From the NCBI RefSeq assembly GCF_051014685.1, contig NW_027479051.1, positions 62,001 to 126,000 on the forward strand: a stretch of DNA of 64,000 nt, in the 5' to 3' direction. Shown piece by piece: positions 1 to 12,542 of this stretch. The notes beneath the pieces were generated by a model. The model saw only the letters and a program-made list of their open reading frames with translations. It searched no databases and was not told the DNA's origin. Both the position numbers and the translations under genes were made by a program. Each line of letters starts with the position of its first letter. Position 1 is the stretch's first letter. The stretch comes from Ptiloglossa arizonensis (taxonomy: Eukaryota > Arthropoda > Insecta > Hymenoptera > Colletidae).

Positions 1-640
1 TCAAAGTCCCATATCTCGCGAACGGATTGACCTAACCCAAAAATTCCTGTTGCGTCTGAAAGTAGAAACTCCCCCGATTACAACGGTATGTGTATTTTTT
101 CCCTAGGCCATTCTGGTTAAGCGTTTGGAGCAGCAGAATTGCGAAAAATTTTTTGCCTTCTCAACCATTTCTTGGCTTCAAACTCCCATATCTCGCGAAC
201 GGATTGACCTAACACAAAAATTCCTATTGCATCTGAAAGTAGAAACTCGCCCGATTACAGCGGTATGTGTATTTTTTCCCTAGGCCACTCTGGTTAAGCG
301 TTTGGAGCAGCAGAATTGCGAAAAATTTTTTGACTTCTCAACCATTTCTTGGCTTCAAACTCCCATATCTCGCGAACGGATTGTCCTAACCCAAAAATTC
401 CTGTTGCGTCTGAAAGTATAAACTCCCCCGATTACAACGGTATGTGTATTTTTTTCCTAGGCCATTCTGGTTGAGCGTTTGGAGCAGCAGAAGTGCGAAA
501 AATTTGTTGTCTTCTCAACCATTTCTTAGTTTCAAACTCCCATATCTCGCGAAAGGATAGACCTAACTCAAAAATTCCTATTGCATCTGAAAGTAGAAAC
601 TCGCCCGATTACAACGGTATGTGTATTTTTTCCCTAGGCC
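1..640 (+). repeat. 10-mer HOR block, copy 1
   Basis: Bases 1-640 match 1771-2410 at an offset of 1770 bp (10 monomers). By eye I found one mismatch, base 568 (T here, C in the other copy). The match ends sharply at 641, where this copy has GGCCGTTCTGG and the other GGCCAATCTGG. Marker variants shared by both copies include TTGTCCTAACC, AAAGTATAAACTCC and the AAAGGATAGACC monomer. The left end of the block is cut by the window edge. Confidence 0.9.
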
Positions 641-1770
641 GTTCTGGTTAAGCGTTTGGAGCAGCAGAATTGCGAAAAATTTGTTGTCTTCTCAACCATT
701 TCTTGGCTTCAAACTCCCATATCTCGCGAACGGATTGACCTAACCCAAAAATTCCTGTTGCGTCTGAAAGTAGAAACTCGCCCGATTACAACGGTATGTG
801 TATTTTTTGCCTATACCATTCTGGTTAAGCGTTTGGAGCAGCAGAAGTGCGAAAAATTTGTTGTCTTCTCAACCATTTCTTAGCTTCAAACTCCCATATC
901 TCGCGAACGGATTGACCTAACCCAAAAATTCCTATTGCATCTGAAAGTAGAAACTCGCCCGATTACAGCGGTATGTGTATTTTTTCCCTAGGCAATTCTG
1001 GTTAAGCGTTTGGAGCAGCAGAATTGCGAAAAATTTTTTGCCTTCTCAACCATTTCTTGGCTTCAAACTCCCATATCTCGCGAACGGATTGACCTAACCC
1101 AAAAATTCCTATTGCATCTGAAAGTAGAAACTCGCCCGATTACAACGGTATGTGTATTTTTTCCCTAGACCATTCTGGTTAAGCGTTTGGAGCAGCAGAA
1201 GTGCGAAAAATTTGTTGTCTTCTCAACCATTTCTTAGCTTCAAACTCCCATATCTCGCGAACGGATTGACCTAACCCAAAAATTCCTATTGCATCTGAAA
1301 GTCGAATCTCGCCCGATTACAACGGTATTTGTATTTTTTCCCTAGGCCATTCTGGTTAAGCGTTTGGAGCAGCAGAAGTGCGAAAAATTTGTTGTCTCCT
1401 CAACCATTTCTTAGTTTCAAAATCCCATATCTCGCGAACGGATTGACCTAACCCAAAAATTCCTGTTGCATCTGAAAGTACAAACTCGCCCGATTACAAC
1501 GGTGTGTGTATTTTTTCCCTAGGCCATTCTGGTTAAGCGTTTGGAGCAGCAGAATTGCGAAAAATTTGTTGTCTTCTCAACCATTTCTTAGCTTCAAACT
1601 CCCATATCTCGCGAACGGATTGACCTAACCCAAAAATTCCTATTGCATCTGAAAGTAGAAACTCCCCCGATTGCAACGGTATGTGTATTTTTTCCCTAGG
1701 CCATTCTGGTTAAGCGTTTGGAGCAGCAGAATTGCGACAAATTTTTTGCCTTCTCAACCATTTCTTGGCT
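641..1770 (+). repeat. 16-mer-offset HOR block, copy 1
   Basis: This block matches 3473-4602 at an offset of 2832 bp (16 monomers). Both copies start at the rare GGCCGTTCTGG variant. I saw about three mismatches in 1130 bp (near 1397, 1668 and 1736). It contains one GCCTATACC monomer, in which the usual TAG at phases 104-106 is lost. Confidence 0.88.
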
Positions 1771-2410
1771 TCAAAGTCCCATATCTCGCGAACGGATTGA
1801 CCTAACCCAAAAATTCCTGTTGCGTCTGAAAGTAGAAACTCCCCCGATTACAACGGTATGTGTATTTTTTCCCTAGGCCATTCTGGTTAAGCGTTTGGAG
1901 CAGCAGAATTGCGAAAAATTTTTTGCCTTCTCAACCATTTCTTGGCTTCAAACTCCCATATCTCGCGAACGGATTGACCTAACACAAAAATTCCTATTGC
2001 ATCTGAAAGTAGAAACTCGCCCGATTACAGCGGTATGTGTATTTTTTCCCTAGGCCACTCTGGTTAAGCGTTTGGAGCAGCAGAATTGCGAAAAATTTTT
2101 TGACTTCTCAACCATTTCTTGGCTTCAAACTCCCATATCTCGCGAACGGATTGTCCTAACCCAAAAATTCCTGTTGCGTCTGAAAGTATAAACTCCCCCG
2201 ATTACAACGGTATGTGTATTTTTTTCCTAGGCCATTCTGGTTGAGCGTTTGGAGCAGCAGAAGTGCGAAAAATTTGTTGTCTTCTCAACCATTTCTTAGT
2301 TTCAAACTCCCATATCTCGCGAAAGGATAGACCTAACCCAAAAATTCCTATTGCATCTGAAAGTAGAAACTCGCCCGATTACAACGGTATGTGTATTTTT
2401 TCCCTAGGCC
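1771..2410 (+). repeat. 10-mer HOR block, copy 2
   Basis: Second copy of the block at the left edge, ten monomers downstream. Past 2410 the monomer order changes to the subtype containing GCCTATACC. The sharp change in variant pattern marks a recombination or amplification junction between two monomer orders. Confidence 0.9.
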
Positions 2411-2714
2411 AATCTGGTTAAGCGTTTGGAGCAGCAGAAGTGCGAAAAATTTTTTGCCTTCTCAACCATTTCTTGGCTTCAAACTCCCATATCTCGCGAA
2501 CGGATTGACCTAACCCAAAAATTCCTGTTGCGTCTGAAAGTAGAAACTCGCCCGATTACAACGGTATGTGTATTTTTTGCCTATACCATTCTGGTTAAGC
2601 GTTTGGAGCAGCAGAATTGCGAAAAATTTGTTGTCTTCTCAACCATTTCTTAGCTTCAAACTCCCATATCTCGCGAACGGATTGACCTAACCCAAAAATT
2701 CCTATTGCATCTGA

Positions 2715-2725
2715 AATTCGAATCT
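2715..2725 (+). other. B-box-like variant AATTCGAATCT in one monomer subtype
   Basis: A recurrent subtype has T at phase 62, C at 64 and T at 68, producing TTCGAATC. This matches 6 of the 9 fixed positions of the Pol III B box GGTTCRANNCC. Other examples lie near 3070, 5192, 10326, 14220, 20942, 22174, 41650 and 49969. The nearest upstream A-box-like segment is about 123 bp away, well beyond normal tRNA spacing. It is listed mainly as a subtype marker. Confidence 0.2.
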
Positions 2726-3472
2726 CGCCCGATTACAACGGTATGTGTATTTTTTCCCTAGGCCATTCTGGTTAAGCGTTTGGAGCAGCAGAATTGCGAA
2801 AAATTTTTTGCCTTCTCAACCATTTCTTGGCTTCAAACTCCCATATCTCGCGAACGGATTGACCTAACCCAAAAATTCCTATTGCATCTGAAAGTAGAAA
2901 CTCGCCCGATTACAGCGGTATGTGTATTTTTTCCCTAGGCCATTCTGGTTAAGCGTTTGGAGCAGCAGAATTGCGAAAAATTTGTTGTCTTCTCAACCAT
3001 TTCTTAGCTTCAAACTCCCATATCTCGCGAACGGATTGTCCTAACCCAAAAATTCCTATTGCATCTGAAATTCGAATCTCGCCCGATTACAACGGTATGT
3101 GTATTTTTTCCCTAGGCCATTCTGGTTAAGCGTTTGGAGCAGCAGAATTGCGAAAAATTTTCTGCCTTCTCAACCATTTCTTGGCTTCAAACTCCCATCT
3201 CTCGCGAACGGATTGACCTAACCAAAAAATTCCTATTGCATCTGAAAGTCGAATCTCGCCCGATTACAACGGTATTTGTATTTTTTCCCTAGGCCATTCT
3301 GGTTAAGCGTTTGGAACAGCAGAAGTGCGAAAAATTTGTTGTCTTCTCAACCATTTCTTAGCTTCAAACTCCCATATCTCGCGAACGGATTGACCTAACC
3401 CAAAAATTCCTGTTGCATCTGAAAGTACAAACTCGCCCGATTACAACGGTGTGTGTATTTTTTCCCTAGGCC

Positions 3473-4602
3473 GTTCTGGTTAAGCGTTTGGAGCAGCAGA
3501 ATTGCGAAAAATTTGTTGTCTTCTCAACCATTTCTTGGCTTCAAACTCCCATATCTCGCGAACGGATTGACCTAACCCAAAAATTCCTGTTGCGTCTGAA
3601 AGTAGAAACTCGCCCGATTACAACGGTATGTGTATTTTTTGCCTATACCATTCTGGTTAAGCGTTTGGAGCAGCAGAAGTGCGAAAAATTTGTTGTCTTC
3701 TCAACCATTTCTTAGCTTCAAACTCCCATATCTCGCGAACGGATTGACCTAACCCAAAAATTCCTATTGCATCTGAAAGTAGAAACTCGCCCGATTACAG
3801 CGGTATGTGTATTTTTTCCCTAGGCAATTCTGGTTAAGCGTTTGGAGCAGCAGAATTGCGAAAAATTTTTTGCCTTCTCAACCATTTCTTGGCTTCAAAC
3901 TCCCATATCTCGCGAACGGATTGACCTAACCCAAAAATTCCTATTGCATCTGAAAGTAGAAACTCGCCCGATTACAACGGTATGTGTATTTTTTCCCTAG
4001 ACCATTCTGGTTAAGCGTTTGGAGCAGCAGAAGTGCGAAAAATTTGTTGTCTTCTCAACCATTTCTTAGCTTCAAACTCCCATATCTCGCGAACGGATTG
4101 ACCTAACCCAAAAATTCCTATTGCATCTGAAAGTCGAATCTCGCCCGATTACAACGGTATTTGTATTTTTTCCCTAGGCCATTCTGGTTAAGCGTTTGGA
4201 GCAGCAGAAGTGCGAAAAATTTGTTGTCTTCTCAACCATTTCTTAGTTTCAAAATCCCATATCTCGCGAACGGATTGACCTAACCCAAAAATTCCTGTTG
4301 CATCTGAAAGTACAAACTCGCCCGATTACAACGGTGTGTGTATTTTTTCCCTAGGCCATTCTGGTTAAGCGTTTGGAGCAGCAGAATTGCGAAAAATTTG
4401 TTGTCTTCTCAACCATTTCTTAGCTTCAAACTCCCATATCTCGCGAACGGATTGACCTAACCCAAAAATTCCTATTGCATCTGAAAGTAGAAACTCCCCC
4501 GATTACAACGGTATGTGTATTTTTTCCCTAGGCCATTCTGGTTAAGCGTTTGGAGCAGCAGAATTGCGAAAAATTTTTTGCCTTCTCAACCATTTCTTGG
4601 CT
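3473..4602 (+). repeat. 16-mer-offset HOR block, copy 2
   Basis: Copy of 641-1770. The match fails by about 4670, where this region carries CTCGCCC and GTATAGGTATT instead of CTCCCCC and GTATGTGTATT. Between the two copies, 2411-3472 holds only ordinary variant monomers. Confidence 0.88.
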
Positions 4603-5008
4603 TCAAAGTCCCATATCTCGCGAACGGATTGACCTAACCCAAAAATTCCTGTTGCGTCTGAAAGTAGAAACTCGCCCGATTACAACGGTATAGGTATTTT
4701 TTTCCTAGGCCATTCTGGTTGAGCGTTTGGAGCAGCAGAAGTGCGAAAAATTTGTTGCCTTCTCAACCATTTCTTGGCTTCAAACTCCCATATCTCGCGA
4801 ACGGATTGACCTAACCCAAAAATTCCTGTTGCGTCTGAAAGTAGAAACTCCCCCGATTACAACGGTATGTGTATTTTTTCCCTAGGCCGCTCTGGTTAAG
4901 CGTTTGGAGCAGCAGAAGTGCGAAAAATTTTTTGCCTTCTCAACCATTTCTTGGCTTCAAACTCCCATATCTCGCGAACGGATTGACCTAACCCAAAAAT
5001 TCCTGTTG

Positions 5009-6118
5009 CGTCTGAAAGTAGAAACTCGCCCGATTACAACGGTATGTGTATTTTTTGCCTATACCATTCTGGTTAAGCGTTTGGAGCAGCAGAAGTGCGA
5101 AAAATTTGTTGTCTTCTCAACCATTTCTTAGCTTCAAACTCCCATATCTCGCGAACGGATTGACCTAACCCAAAAATTCCTATTGCATCTGAAATTCGAA
5201 TCTCGCCCGATTACAACGGTATGTGTATTTTTTCCCTAGGCCATTCTGGTTAAGCGTTTGGAGCAGCAGAAGTGCGAAAAATTTGTGGTCTTCTCAACCA
5301 TTTCTTAGCTTCAAACTCCCATATCTCGCGAACGGATTGACCTAACCCAAAAATTCCTGTTGCATCTGAAAGTAGAAACTCGCCCGATTACAACGGTATG
5401 TGTATTTTTTCCCTAGGCCATTCTGGTTAAGCGTTTGGAGCAGAAGAATTGCGAAAAATTTTTTGCCTTCTCAACCATTTCTTGGCTTCAAACTCCCATA
5501 TCTCGCGAACCGATTGACCTAACCCAAAAATTCCTATTGGATCTGAAAGTAGAAACTCGCCCGATTACAACGGTATGTGTATTTTTTGCCTATACCATTC
5601 TGGTTAAGCGTTTGGAGCAGCAGAAGTGCGAAAAATTTGTTGTCTTCTCAACCATTTCTTAGCTTCAAACTCCCATATCTCGCGAACGGATTGACCTAAC
5701 CCAAAAATTCCTATTGCATCTGAAATTCGAATCTCGCCCGATTACAACGGTATGTGTATTTTTTCCCTAGGCCATTCTGGTTAAGCGTTTGGAGCAGCAG
5801 AAGTGCGAAAAATTTGTGGTCTTCTCAACCATTTCTTAGCTTCAAACTCCCATATCTCGCGAACGGATTGACCTAACCCAAAAATTCCTGTTGCATCTGA
5901 AAGTAGAAACTCGCCCGATTACAACGGTATGTGTATTTTTTCCCTAGGCCATTCTGGTTAAGCGTTTGGAGCAGAAGAATTGCGAAAAATTTTTTGCCTT
6001 CTCAACCATTTCTTGGCTTCAAACTCCCATATCTCGCGAACCGATTGACCTAACCCAAAAATTCCTATTGGATCTGAAAGTAGAAACTCGCCCGATTACA
6101 ACGGTATGTGTATTTTTT
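5009..6118 (+). repeat. 3-mer HOR (531 bp), two tandem copies
   Basis: Bases of about 5009-5588 match about 5540-6119 at an offset of 531 bp (three monomers). Shared rare markers are TTTGTGGTC (about 5283 and 5814), GAGCAGAAGAATTG (about 5439 and 5970) and ATTGGATCTG (about 5536 and 6067). The overlap of the matched segments shows a true tandem duplication of a three-monomer unit. The second copy ends with CCCTAGACC where the first continues with GCCTATACC. Confidence 0.88.
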
Positions 6119-6699
6119 CCCTAGACCATTCTGGTTAAGCGTTTGGAGCAGCAGAAGTGCGAAAAATTTGTTGTCTTCTCAACCATTTCTTAGCTTCAAA
6201 CTCCCATATCTCGCGAACGGATTGACCTAACCCAAAAATTCCTATTGCATCTGAAAGTCGAATCTCGCCCGATTACAACGGTATTTGTATTTTTTCCCTA
6301 GGCCATTCTGGTTAAGCGTTTGGAGCAGCAGAAGTGCGAAAAATTTGTTGTCTTCTCAACCATTTCTTAGCTTCAAACTCCCATATCTCGCGAACGGATT
6401 GACCTAACCCAAAAATTCCTGTTGCATCTGAAAGTAGAAACTCCCCCGATTACAACGGTATGTGTATTTTTTCCCTAGGCCATTCTGGTTAAGCGTTTGG
6501 AGCAGCAGAATTGCGAAAAATTTTTTGCCTTCTCAACCATTTCTTGGCTTCAAAGTCCCATATCTCGCGAACGGATTGACCTAACCCAAAAATTCCTGTT
6601 GCGTCTGAAAGTAGAAACTCCCCCGATTACAACGGTATGTGTATTTTTTCCCTAGGCCATTCTGGTTAAGCGTTTGGAGTAGCAGAAGTGCGAAAAATT

Positions 6700-8542
6700 T
6701 GTTGTCTTCTCAACCATTTCTTAGCTTCAAACTCCCATATCTCGCGAACGGATTGACCTAACCCAAAAATTCCTATTGCATCTGAAAGTCGAATCTCGCC
6801 CGATTACAACGGTATGTGAATTTTTTCCCTAGGCCATTCTGGTTAAGCGTTTGGAGCAGCAGAATTGTGAAAAATTTGTTGTCTTCTCAACCATTTCTTA
6901 GCTTCAAACTCCCATATCTCGCGAACGGATTGACCTAACCCAAAAATTCCTATTGCATCTGAAAGTCGAATCTCGCCCGATTACAACGGTATGTGTATTT
7001 TTTCCCTAGGCCATTCTGGTTAAGCGTTTGGAGTAGCAGAAGTGCGAAAAATTTGTTGTCTTCTCAACCATTTCTTAGCTTCAAACTCCCATATCTCGCG
7101 AACGGATTGACCTAACCCAAAAATTCCTATTGCATCTGAAAGTCGAATCTCGCCCGATTACAACGGTATGTGTATTTTTTCCCTAGGCCATTCTGGTTAA
7201 GCGTTTGGAGCAGCAGAAGTGCGAAAAATTTGTTGTCTTCTCAACCATTTCTTAGCTTCAAACTCCCATATCTCGCGAACGGATTGACCTAACCCAAAAA
7301 TTCCTGTTGCATCTGAAAGTAGAAACTCCCCCGATTACAACGGTATGTGTATTTTTTCCCTAGGCCATTCTGGTTAAGCGTTTGGAGCAGCAGAATTGCG
7401 AAAAATTTTTTGCCTTCTCAACCATTTCTTGGCTTCAAAGTCCCATATCTCGCGAACGGATTGACCTAACCCAAAAATTCCTGTTGCGTCTGAAAGTAGA
7501 AACTCCCCCGATTACAACGGTATGGGTATTTTTTTCCTAGGCCATTCTGGTTGAGCGTTTGGAGCAGCAGAAGTGCGAAAAATTTGTTGCCTTCTCAACC
7601 ATTTCTTGGCTTCAAACTCCCATATCTCGCGAACGGATTGACCTAACCCAAAAATTCCTATTGCATCTGAAAGTAGAAACTCGCCCGATTACAGCGGTAT
7701 GTGTATTTTTTCCCTAGGCCGCTCTGGTTAAGCGTTTGGAGCAGCAGAATTGCGAAAAATTTGTTGTCTTCTCAACCATTTCTTAGCTTCAAACTCCCAT
7801 ATCTCGCGAACGGATTGACCTAACCCAAAAATTCCTATTGCATCTGAAAGTCGAATCTCGCCCGATTACAACGGTATGTGTATTTTTTCCCTAGGCCATT
7901 CTGGTTAAGCGTTTGGAGCAGCAGAATTGTGAAAAATTTGTTGTCTTCTCAACCATTTCTTAGCTTCAAACTCCCATATCTCGCGAACGGATTGACCTAA
8001 CCCAAAAATTCCTATTGCATCTGAAAGTCGAATCTCGCCCGATTACAACGGTATGTGTATTTTTTCCCTAGGCCATTCTGGTTAAGCGTTTGGAGTAGCA
8101 GAAGTGCGAAAAATTTGTTGTCTTCTCAACCATTTCTTAGCTTCAAACTCCCATATCTCGCGAACGGATTGACCTAACCCAAAAATTCCTATTGCATCTG
8201 AAAGTCGAATCTCGCCCGATTACAACGGTATGTGTATTTTTTCCCTAGGCCATTCTGGTTAAGCGTTTGGAGCAGCAGAAGTGCGAAAAATTTGTTGTCT
8301 TCTCAACCATTTCTTAGCTTCAAACTCCCATATCTCGCGAACGGATTGACCTAACCCAAAAATTCCTGTTGCATCTGAAAGTAGAAACTCCCCCGATTAC
8401 AACGGTATGTGTATTTTTTCCCTAGGCCATTCTGGTTAAGCGTTTGGAGCAGCAGAATTGCGAAAAATTTTTTGCCTTCTCAACCATTTCTTGGCTTCAA
8501 AGTCCCATATCTCGCGAACGGATTGACCTAACCCAAAAATTC
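6700..8542 (+). repeat. 6-mer HOR (1062 bp), two partial copies
   Basis: Bases of about 6700-7480 match about 7762-8542 at an offset of 1062 bp. Key markers are TTGTGAAAAATTTG at 6865 and 7927 and GAGTAGCAGAAG with its variant T at 7034 and 8096. Part of this block (about 7150-7740) also matches about 9097-9687 at an 11-monomer offset, sharing GTATGGGTATT and GGCCGCTCTGG. The same monomers were therefore copied at more than one period. Confidence 0.82.
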
Positions 8543-8649
8543 CTATTGGATCTGAAAGTAGAAACTCGCCCGATTACAACGGTATAGGTATTTTTTTCCT
8601 AGGCCATTCTGGTTGAGCGTTTGGAGCAGCAGAAGTGCGAAAAATTTGT

Positions 8650-11600
8650 TGCCTTCTCAACCATTTCTTGGCTTCAAACTCCCATATCTCGCGAACGGAT
8701 TGACCTAACCCAAAAATTCCTGTTGCGTCTGAAAGTAGAAACTCCCCCGATTACAACGGTATGTGTATTTTTTCCCTAGGCCATTCTGGTTAAGCGTTTG
8801 GAGCAGCAGAAGTGCGAAAAATTTGTTGTCTTCTCAACCATTTCTTAGCTTCAAACTCCCATATCTCGCGAACGGATTGACCTAACCCAAAAATTCCTTT
8901 TGCATCTGAAAGCACAAACTCGCCCGATTACAACGGTGTGTGTATTTTTTCCCTAGGCCATTCTGGTTAAGCGTTTGGAGCAGCAGAATTGCGAAAAATT
9001 TGTTGTCTTCTCAACCATTTCTTAGCTTCAAACTCCCATATCTCGCGAACGGATTGACCTAACCCAAAAATTCCTATTGCATCTGAAAGTCGAATCTCGC
9101 CCGATTACAACGGTATGTGTATTTTTTCCCTAGGCCATTCTGGTTAAGCGTTTGGAGCAGCAGAAGTGCGAAAAATTTGTTGTCTTCTCAACCATTTCTT
9201 AGCTTCAAACTCCCATATCTCGCGAACGGATTGACCTAACCCAAAAATTCCTGTTGCATCTGAAAGTAGAAACTCCCCCGATTACAACGGTATGTGTATT
9301 TTTTCCCTAGGCCATTCTGGTTAAGCGTTTGGAGCAGCAGAATTGCGAAAAATTTTTTGCCTTCTCAACCATTTCTTGGCTTCAAAGTCCCATATCTCGC
9401 GAACGGATTGACCTAACCCAAAAATTCCTGTTGCGTCTGAAAGTAGAAACTCCCCCGATTACAACGGTATGGGTATTTTTTTCCTAGGCCATTCTGGTTG
9501 AGCGTTTGGAGCAGCAGAAGTGCGAAAAATTTGTTGCCTTCTCAACCATTTCTTGGCTTCAAACTCCCATATCTCGCGAACGGATTGACCTAACCCAAAA
9601 ATTCCTATTGCATCTGAAAGTAGAAACTCGCCCGATTACAGCGGTATGTGTATTTTTTCCCTAGGCCGCTCTGGTTAAGCGTTTGGAGCAGCAGAATTGC
9701 GAAAAATTTTCTGCCTTCTCAACCATTTCTTGGCTTCAAACTCCCATATCTCGCGAACGGATTGTCCTAACCCAAAAATTCCTGTTGCGTCTGAAAGTAG
9801 AAACTCCCCCGATTACAACGGTATGTGTATTTTTTTCCTAGGCCATTCTGGTTGAGCGTTTGGAGCAGCAGAAGTGCGAAATATTTGTTGTCTTCTCAAC
9901 CATTTCTTAGTTTCAAACTCCCATATCTCGCGAAAGGATAGACCTAACCCAAAAATTCCTATTGCATCTGAAAGTAGAAACTCGCCCGATTACAACGGTA
10001 TGTGTATTTTTTCCCTAGGCCAATCTGGTTAAGCGTTTGGAGCAGCAGAAGTGCGAAAAATTTTTTGCCTTCTCAACCATTTCTTGTCTTCAAACTCCCA
10101 TATCTCGCGAACGGATTGACCTAACCCAAAAATTCCTGTTGCGTCTGAAAGTAGAAACTCGCCCGATTACAACGGTATGTGTATTTTTTGCCTATACCAT
10201 TCTGGTTAAGCGTTTGGAGCAGCAGAAGTGCGAAAAATTTGTTGTCTTCTCAACCATTTCTTAGCTTCAAACTCCCATATCTCGCGAACGGATTGACCTA
10301 ATCCAAAAATTCCTATTGCATCTGAAATTCGAATCTCGCCCGATTACAACGGTATGTGTATTTTTTCCCTAGGCCATTCTGGTTAAGCGTTTGGAGCAGC
10401 AGAAGTGCGAAAAATTTGTGGTCTTCTCAACCATTTCTTAGCTTCAAACTCCCATATCTCGCGAACGGATTGACCTAACCCAAAAATTCCTGTTGCATCT
10501 GAAAGTAGAAACTCGCCCGATTACAACGGTATGTGTATTTTTTCCCTATGCCATTCTGGTTAAGCGTTTGGAGCAGAAGAATTGCGAAAAATTTTTTGCC
10601 TTCTCAACCATTTCTTGGCTTCAAACTCCCATATCTCGCGAACCGATTGACCTAACCCAAAAATTCCTATTGCATCTGAAAGTAGAAACTCGCCCGAGTA
10701 CTGCGGTATGTGTATTTTTTTCAAGGCAATTCTGGTTAAGCGTTTGGAGCAGCAGAATTGCGAAAAATTTTTTGCCTTCTCAACCATTTCTTGGCTTCAA
10801 ACTCCCATATCTCGCGAACGGATTGACCTAACCCAAAAATTCCTATTGCATCTGAAAGTAGAAACTCGCCCGATTACAACGGTATGTGTATTTTTTCCCT
10901 AGACCATTCTGGTTAAGCGTTTGGAGCAGCAGAAGTGCGAAAAATTTGTTGTCTTCTCAACCATTTCTTAGCTTCAAACTCCCATATCTCGCGAACGGAT
11001 TGACCTAACCCAAAAATTCCTATTGCATCTGAAAGTCGAATCTCGCCCGATTACAACGGTATTTGTATTTTTTCCCTAGGCCATTCTGGTTAAGCGTTTG
11101 GAGCAGCAGAAGTGCGAAAAATTTGTTGTCTTCTCAACCATTTCTTAGCTTCAAACTCCCATATCTCGCGAACGGATTGACCTAACCCAAAAATTCCTGT
11201 TGCATCTGAAAGTACAAACTCGCCCGATTACAACGGTGTGTGTATTTTTTCCCTAGGCCATTCTGGTTAAGCGTTTGGAGCAGCAGAATTGCGAAAAATT
11301 TGTTGTCTTCTCAACCATTTCTTAGCTTCAAACTCCCATATCTCGCGAACGGATTGACCTAACCCAAAAATTCCTATTGCATCTGAAAGTCGAATCTCGC
11401 CCGATTACAACGGTATGTGTATTTTTTCCCTAGGCCATTCTGGTTAAGCGTTTGGAGCAGCAGAATTGTGAAAAATTTGTTGTCTTCTCAACCATTTCTT
11501 AGCTTCAAACTCCCATATCTCGCGAACGGATTGACCTAACCCAAAAATTCCTATTGCATCTGAAAGTCGAATCTCGCCCGATTACAACGGTATGTGTATT

Positions 11601-11915
11601 TTTTCCCTAGGCCATTCTGGTTAAGCGTTTGGAGCAGCAGAAGTGCGAAAAATTTGTTGTCTTCTCAACCATTTCTTAGCTTCAAACTCCCATATCTCGC
11701 GAACGGATTGACCTAACCCAAAAATTCCTATTGCATCTGAAAGTCGAATCTCGCCCGATTACAACGGTATGTGTATTTTTTCCCTAGGCCATTCTGGTTA
11801 AGCGTTTGGAGCAGCAGAAGTGCGAAAAATTTGTTGTCTTCTCAACCATTTCTTAGCTTCAAACTCCCACATCTCGCGAACGGATTGACCTAACCCAAAA
11901 ATTCCTGTTGCATCT
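8650..11915 (+). repeat. 22-mer-offset HOR block, copy 1
   Basis: About 3.27 kb matching about 12543-15808 at an offset of 3893 bp (22 monomers minus one base). Shared rare markers include CCTTTTGCATCTGAAAGCAC (about 8896), GTATGGGTATT (about 9468), GCGAAATATTTG (about 9876), TTTCTTGTCTTC (about 10080), CCCTATGCC (about 10545) and T7CAAGGC (10715-10727). The last replaces the usual T6CCCTAGGC, removes the AvrII palindrome and shortens that monomer by one base. Confidence 0.88.
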
Positions 11916-12542
11916 GAAAGTAGAAACTCCCCCGATTACAACGGTATGTGTATTTTTTCCCTAGGCCATTCTGGTTAAGCGTTTGGAGCAGCAGAATTGC
12001 GAAAAATTTTTTGCCTTCTCAACCATTTCTTGGCTTCAAACACCCATATCTCGCGAACGGATTGACCTAACCCAAAAATTCCTGTTGCGTCTGAAAGTAG
12101 AAACTCCCCCGATTACAACGGTATGTGTATTTTTTTCCTAGGCCATTCTGGTTGAGCGTTTGGAGCAGCAGAAGTGCGAAAAATTTGTTGTCTTCTCAAC
12201 CATTTCTTAGTTTCAAACTCCCATATCTCGCGAACGGATTGACCTAACCCAAAAATTCCTATTGCATCTGAAAGTCGAATCTCGCCCGATTACAACGGTA
12301 TGTGTATTTTTTCCCTAGGCCATTCTGGTTAAGCGTTTGGAGCAGCAGAAGTGCGAAAAATTTGTTTTCTTCTCAACCATTTCTTAGCTTCAAACTCCCA
12401 TATCTCGCGAACGGATTGACCTAACCCAAAAATTCCTGTTGCATCTGAAAGTAGAAACTCCCCCGATTACAACGGTATGTTTATTTTTTCCCTAGGCCAT
12501 TCTGGTTAAGCGTTTGGAGCAGCAGAATTGCGAAAAATTTTT

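Noticed and set aside
656..883. Recurring 75-codon open frames on the plus strand (also at 2426, 3488, 4904, 41360, 52687, 63482 and others)
   Set aside because: They start at TTG, recur at multiples of 177 bp, translate to the same repeat phrase and arise only where a monomer lost the usual TAG. No gene context is present.
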